Shown: positions 31,583-33,679 of the stretch, one piece after another
Numbering within the stretch: the first letter of the stretch is position 1
Layout: every line of letters starts with the position of its first letter
Assembly: GCA_017501695.1 (NCBI GenBank)
Contig: JAFVWL010000030.1
Coordinates: 1 to 33,679, forward strand
From: Oscillospiraceae bacterium
Lineage (GTDB): Bacteria; Bacillota; Clostridia; Oscillospirales; Oscillospiraceae
Length of the DNA stretch: 33,679 nucleotides
Direction of reading: 5' to 3'
Notes under the pieces: model-generated
What the model saw: only the letters and a program-made list of their open reading frames with translations
Told to the model about the DNA's origin: nothing
Databases searched by the model: none
Translations under genes and position numbers: made by a program

Positions 31583-33493
31583 ATGGCATTTGATGCTTTC
31601 TTTTTATCGGCGGTTTTGGAGGAGATCCGGGAACGGACCCTGGGGGGCCGGGTGGAGAAGATCCATCAGCCCAGCCGGGACTCGGTGATCCTGCTGATCA
31701 AGGGCAGTCAGGGCCGGGAAAAGCTCCTGTTCGCCCCCAATCCCGCCAGCCCCCGGCTCCATCTGACCTCCGCCAGTCCGGAAAATCCGGCGGAGCCGCC
31801 CATGTTTTGTATGCTCCTGCGCAAGCACCTGTCCGGTGCCCGGCTTTCCGCCGTGGAGCAGCTTCCCATGGAGCGGTGGGCCTGCTTCACCTTCGACTGC
31901 ACCGACGAAATGGGCGACCGGGTTCAGAAGCGCCTGGTCTGCGAGCTCATGGGCCGGACCTGCAACCTGTACCTGCTGAGCCCCGACGGGCGGATCATCG
32001 ACTGCCTGCGGCGCATCGGCCTGGACGAAACTTCCAAGCGTCCCGCCCTGCCGGGTCTGCTGTACCAGCAGCCGGAGCCGGTGGAGAAATTAAACCCCTT
32101 GATGATTTGTGGCGGCGCGGAAGCGCCCTTGGCCCCCGCTTTTCAAGAGGGGGCTGTCACCGAAGGTGACTGGGGGAGTTCGAAATCGCTCCCCCCGACT
32201 CGCCTGTCGGCGAGCCACCCCCCTCATAAATGCGGGGGGCAAGAAGGTTTCCTCGTAAACGCGGGGGGCGAGTTTGATAAGCTCCTTCGCGCTCCCGGAT
32301 CGGATATTTTGGCGGACCGGCTCATGGACACCCTGGGCGGTTTGTCCCCCCTGGTGTGCCGGGAAGCGGCCCTGTTCGCCACCGGGGACACCGATGCCCG
32401 GGTGGAGGGACTGGACATTCCCGCCGTGGCAGAGAAGCTGGCGCTGTTCTTCCATGAGCACCTGACCCATCCCAAGCCCTGCTTCTATGCCGCCCCCGAC
32501 GGCACCCCCAAACAGTTCGCTTTCTGCCCAATTCGGCAGTATGGTTCCTGTAAACAGGCAGAATCCTTCTCCCAGCTTCTGGACAGCTTCTACACCCTCC
32601 GAGACGGTCAGGCTGCCATGCGCCAGAAAAGCCAGGCGGTGCGGAAGACCGTGCAGAATCTGGTGACCCGGCTGAAGCGGAAGCTGGCCATCCAGGAAAA
32701 GGAGCTGGCGGCTACCTTTGACCGGGAACGGCTGCGGCAGTTGGGCGATATCGTCACCGCCAACATCCACCGGATCCAAAAGGGTCAGACCGTCCTGCAG
32801 GCCGAGGATTTCTATGACGAGAATATGGCGGTCATCGACATTCCCATTTCCCCCATTTTGTCGCCCCAGCAGAACGCGGCAAAATTCTACAAGGACTACG
32901 CCAAGCTGAAAAACGCCGAGCGGGAGCTGACAAAGCAAATGGAGCTGGGCGAGGGGGAGCTGGAATATCTGCAAAGCGTGTTGGAAGAGCTGAACCGGGC
33001 TTCCACGGAAGCGGAGCTGGAGGAGATCCGTCAGGAGCTCCAGGCCGGAGGCTACCTCAAGGCGGACACCGGCAAACGGAAGATGAAGCAGGGCAAGCTG
33101 CCCCCCATGCGCTTCGAGTCCACCGACGGCTACCCCATCTATGTGGGCCGGAACAACCGGCAGAACGACGAGCTGACCTTCAGATCCGCCCGGAAGGACG
33201 ACCTGTGGTGCCACGCCAGCAAGGTCCATGGGTCCCATGTGATCATCGTCTGCAACGGCACCACCCCACCCGATGATACCGTTACCCAGGCCTGCCAGTT
33301 GGCGGCCCACTACGCCGAGACCACCGGGGGCCAGAATATTCCCGTGGATGTGACCACGGTGAAGCAGGTGAAGAAGCTCCCCGGGGCCAAGCCCGGCATG
33401 GTGATTTACCATACCTACCGCACGGTCATTGTCAATCCCTACCCGGACATCGTGGTGGATGCCCTGAACGCGGAACACAAGCCGGAAGAATAA
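31583..33493 (+). CDS. rqcH: Ribosome quality control protein RqcH (NFACT), with repeat insertion
   Basis: A 636-residue Rqc2/NFACT-family protein, older name fibronectin-binding protein A. It binds stalled 50S subunits and adds C-terminal Ala tails to stuck peptides. The NFACT-N domain is at about 1-170 (MAFDAFFLSAVLEEI, CMLLRKHLSGARL, CELMGRTCNLYL), a helix-hairpin-helix region at 230-300, long coiled coils at about 335-485, and the NFACT-R domain from 505 with DDLWCHASKVHGSHVII. At the position of the essential Asp97-Arg98 pair of Bacillus the sequence reads Glu97-Arg98. Residues 176-230 are a translated palindromic repeat (see 32108-32272), which explains the extra length over the usual 570-590. 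The frame is intact. GGAGG precedes the ATG. Confidence 0.93.
   Translation: MAFDAFFLSAVLEEIRERTLGGRVEKIHQPSRDSVILLIKGSQGREKLLFAPNPASPRLHLTSASPENPAEPPMFCMLLRKHLSGARLSAVEQLPMERWACFTFDCTDEMGDRVQKRLVCELMGRTCNLYLLSPDGRIIDCLRRIGLDETSKRPALPGLLYQQPEPVEKLNPLMICGGAEAPLAPAFQEGAVTEGDWGSSKSLPPTRLSASHPPHKCGGQEGFLVNAGGEFDKLLRAPGSDILADRLMDTLGGLSPLVCREAALFATGDTDARVEGLDIPAVAEKLALFFHEHLTHPKPCFYAAPDGTPKQFAFCPIRQYGSCKQAESFSQLLDSFYTLRDGQAAMRQKSQAVRKTVQNLVTRLKRKLAIQEKELAATFDRERLRQLGDIVTANIHRIQKGQTVLQAEDFYDENMAVIDIPISPILSPQQNAAKFYKDYAKLKNAERELTKQMELGEGELEYLQSVLEELNRASTEAELEEIRQELQAGGYLKADTGKRKMKQGKLPPMRFESTDGYPIYVGRNNRQNDELTFRSARKDDLWCHASKVHGSHVIIVCNGTTPPDDTVTQACQLAAHYAETTGGQNIPVDVTTVKQVKKLPGAKPGMVIYHTYRTVIVNPYPDIVVDALNAEHKPEE
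32108..32272 (+). repeat. 165-bp in-frame palindromic-repeat insertion in rqcH
   Basis: A family-G repeat (32114-32179, inverted relative to 18269-18354) is followed by unit B (32189-32242, the same as the ends of the DUF559 element) and an extra half unit B (32251-32272). The total length is 55 codons with no stop codon. The translated piece is rich in Gly, Pro, Ser and Ala and lies between NLNP-type and FDKLL-type conserved RqcH segments, so it is probably an exposed loop. Confidence 0.85.
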
Positions 33494-33505
33494 AAATACA
33501 ACTGT

Positions 33506-33529
33506 AGGGGAGGGTCTTGACCCTCCCCT
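33506..33529. repeat. Family-C hairpin after rqcH
   Basis: AGGGGAGGGTC (33506-33516) faces GACCCTCCCCT (33519-33529) with a two-base loop. It is 12 bases after the rqcH stop and could act as a transcript end, but no T run follows. Confidence 0.7.
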
Positions 33530-33560
33530 CAGCGTGTCAAAAAAGTATCGAAACAAGAAT

Positions 33561-33679
33561 GTCATTGCGAGGAGCCGCCCAAAAGGCGGCGACGTGGCAA
33601 TCCGCATCCCCTAAAACCTGCGGTTTTAGGCGCACTTTCAGTAAGAAACGAAACATTTTGGAGAACGGATTGCCACACC
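33561..33679 (-). repeat. Family-A composite repeat, cut by the window end
   Basis: A short REP (33561-33603), the 61-bp-type spacer with CCTAAAACCTGCGG, and the beginning of the long REP (GGATTGCCACACC). It is an inverted copy of 4755-4958. The last 28 bases are the same as positions 19-46. Confidence 0.85.

Overview
This 33.7 kb window is a chromosomal replication-origin region of a GC-rich, low-oxygen-type Firmicute. Three things point to Clostridia, most likely an Oscillospiraceae-like gut bacterium: the gene order dnaA-dnaN-yaaA-recF-gyrB-gyrA, strong AGGAGG ribosome sites, and a sodium-pump decarboxylase next to phosphate acetyltransferase. The family assignment is inference from gene content and repeat style; no rRNA or marker search was possible. 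I see no rRNA, tRNA or CRISPR array.

Layout. From 0.3 to 4.6 kb are a DUF134/NifX-type metal-binding fusion, a divergent Crp/Fnr-type regulator, a ZIP metal transporter and a secreted GH13 amylase lipoprotein. From 5.1 to 8.9 kb is a four-gene Na+-translocating decarboxylase operon (carboxyltransferase, gamma-like anchor, biotin carrier, beta pump). Phosphate acetyltransferase follows at 9.4-10.5 kb. From 10.8 to 15.5 kb, on the minus strand, are an acyl-ACP thioesterase, an HtrA/Deg protease and a histidine kinase/response regulator pair. From 16 to 18 kb are UppP and an aldose-1-epimerase-like protein. From 18.5 to 29 kb is the origin cluster: DnaA boxes, dnaA, DnaA boxes plus an AT-rich stretch, dnaN, yaaA, recF, gyrB, gyrA, rnhA. 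From 29.7 to 33.5 kb are remB (moved from its usual place between recF and gyrB), a Gx-type transporter, mini-RNase III and the ribosome-quality-control factor RqcH.

The most striking property is the density of short palindromic repeats. Almost every gap that is not an operon overlap is filled with them. They fall into families: A, REP-like units bounded by GTCATTGCGAG and GTGGCAATC, found singly, in tandem, as a 101-bp long form, and as inverted pairs about 154 bp apart (REPIN/MITE-like); B, a 48-bp unit ending in a CCCCCC/GGGGGG hairpin; C and D, GTAGGG-headed hairpins; E, arrays of AGTTGAAAGTT, some carrying a transcription terminator; G, a hairpin family around GTGACAGCT.

Two of these families carry small nuclease genes. 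Two GIY-YIG nucleases (25.76-26.05 and 29.28-29.57 kb, about 73% identical) each sit between oppositely oriented family-A units. A DUF559 (Vsr-like, PD-(D/E)XK) nuclease at 21.75-22.10 kb sits between 48-bp inverted copies of unit B, and the right copy begins at the base after its stop codon. The same unit B, joined to a family-G repeat, has entered the coding sequence of rqcH as a 165-bp (55-codon) in-frame insertion. My best candidate for an undescribed system is therefore a pair of nuclease-plus-palindrome elements that colonise intergenic gaps and sometimes genes, analogous in logic to RAYT/REP but using GIY-YIG and DUF559 enzymes. The arrangement is directly visible; mobility and function are inference.
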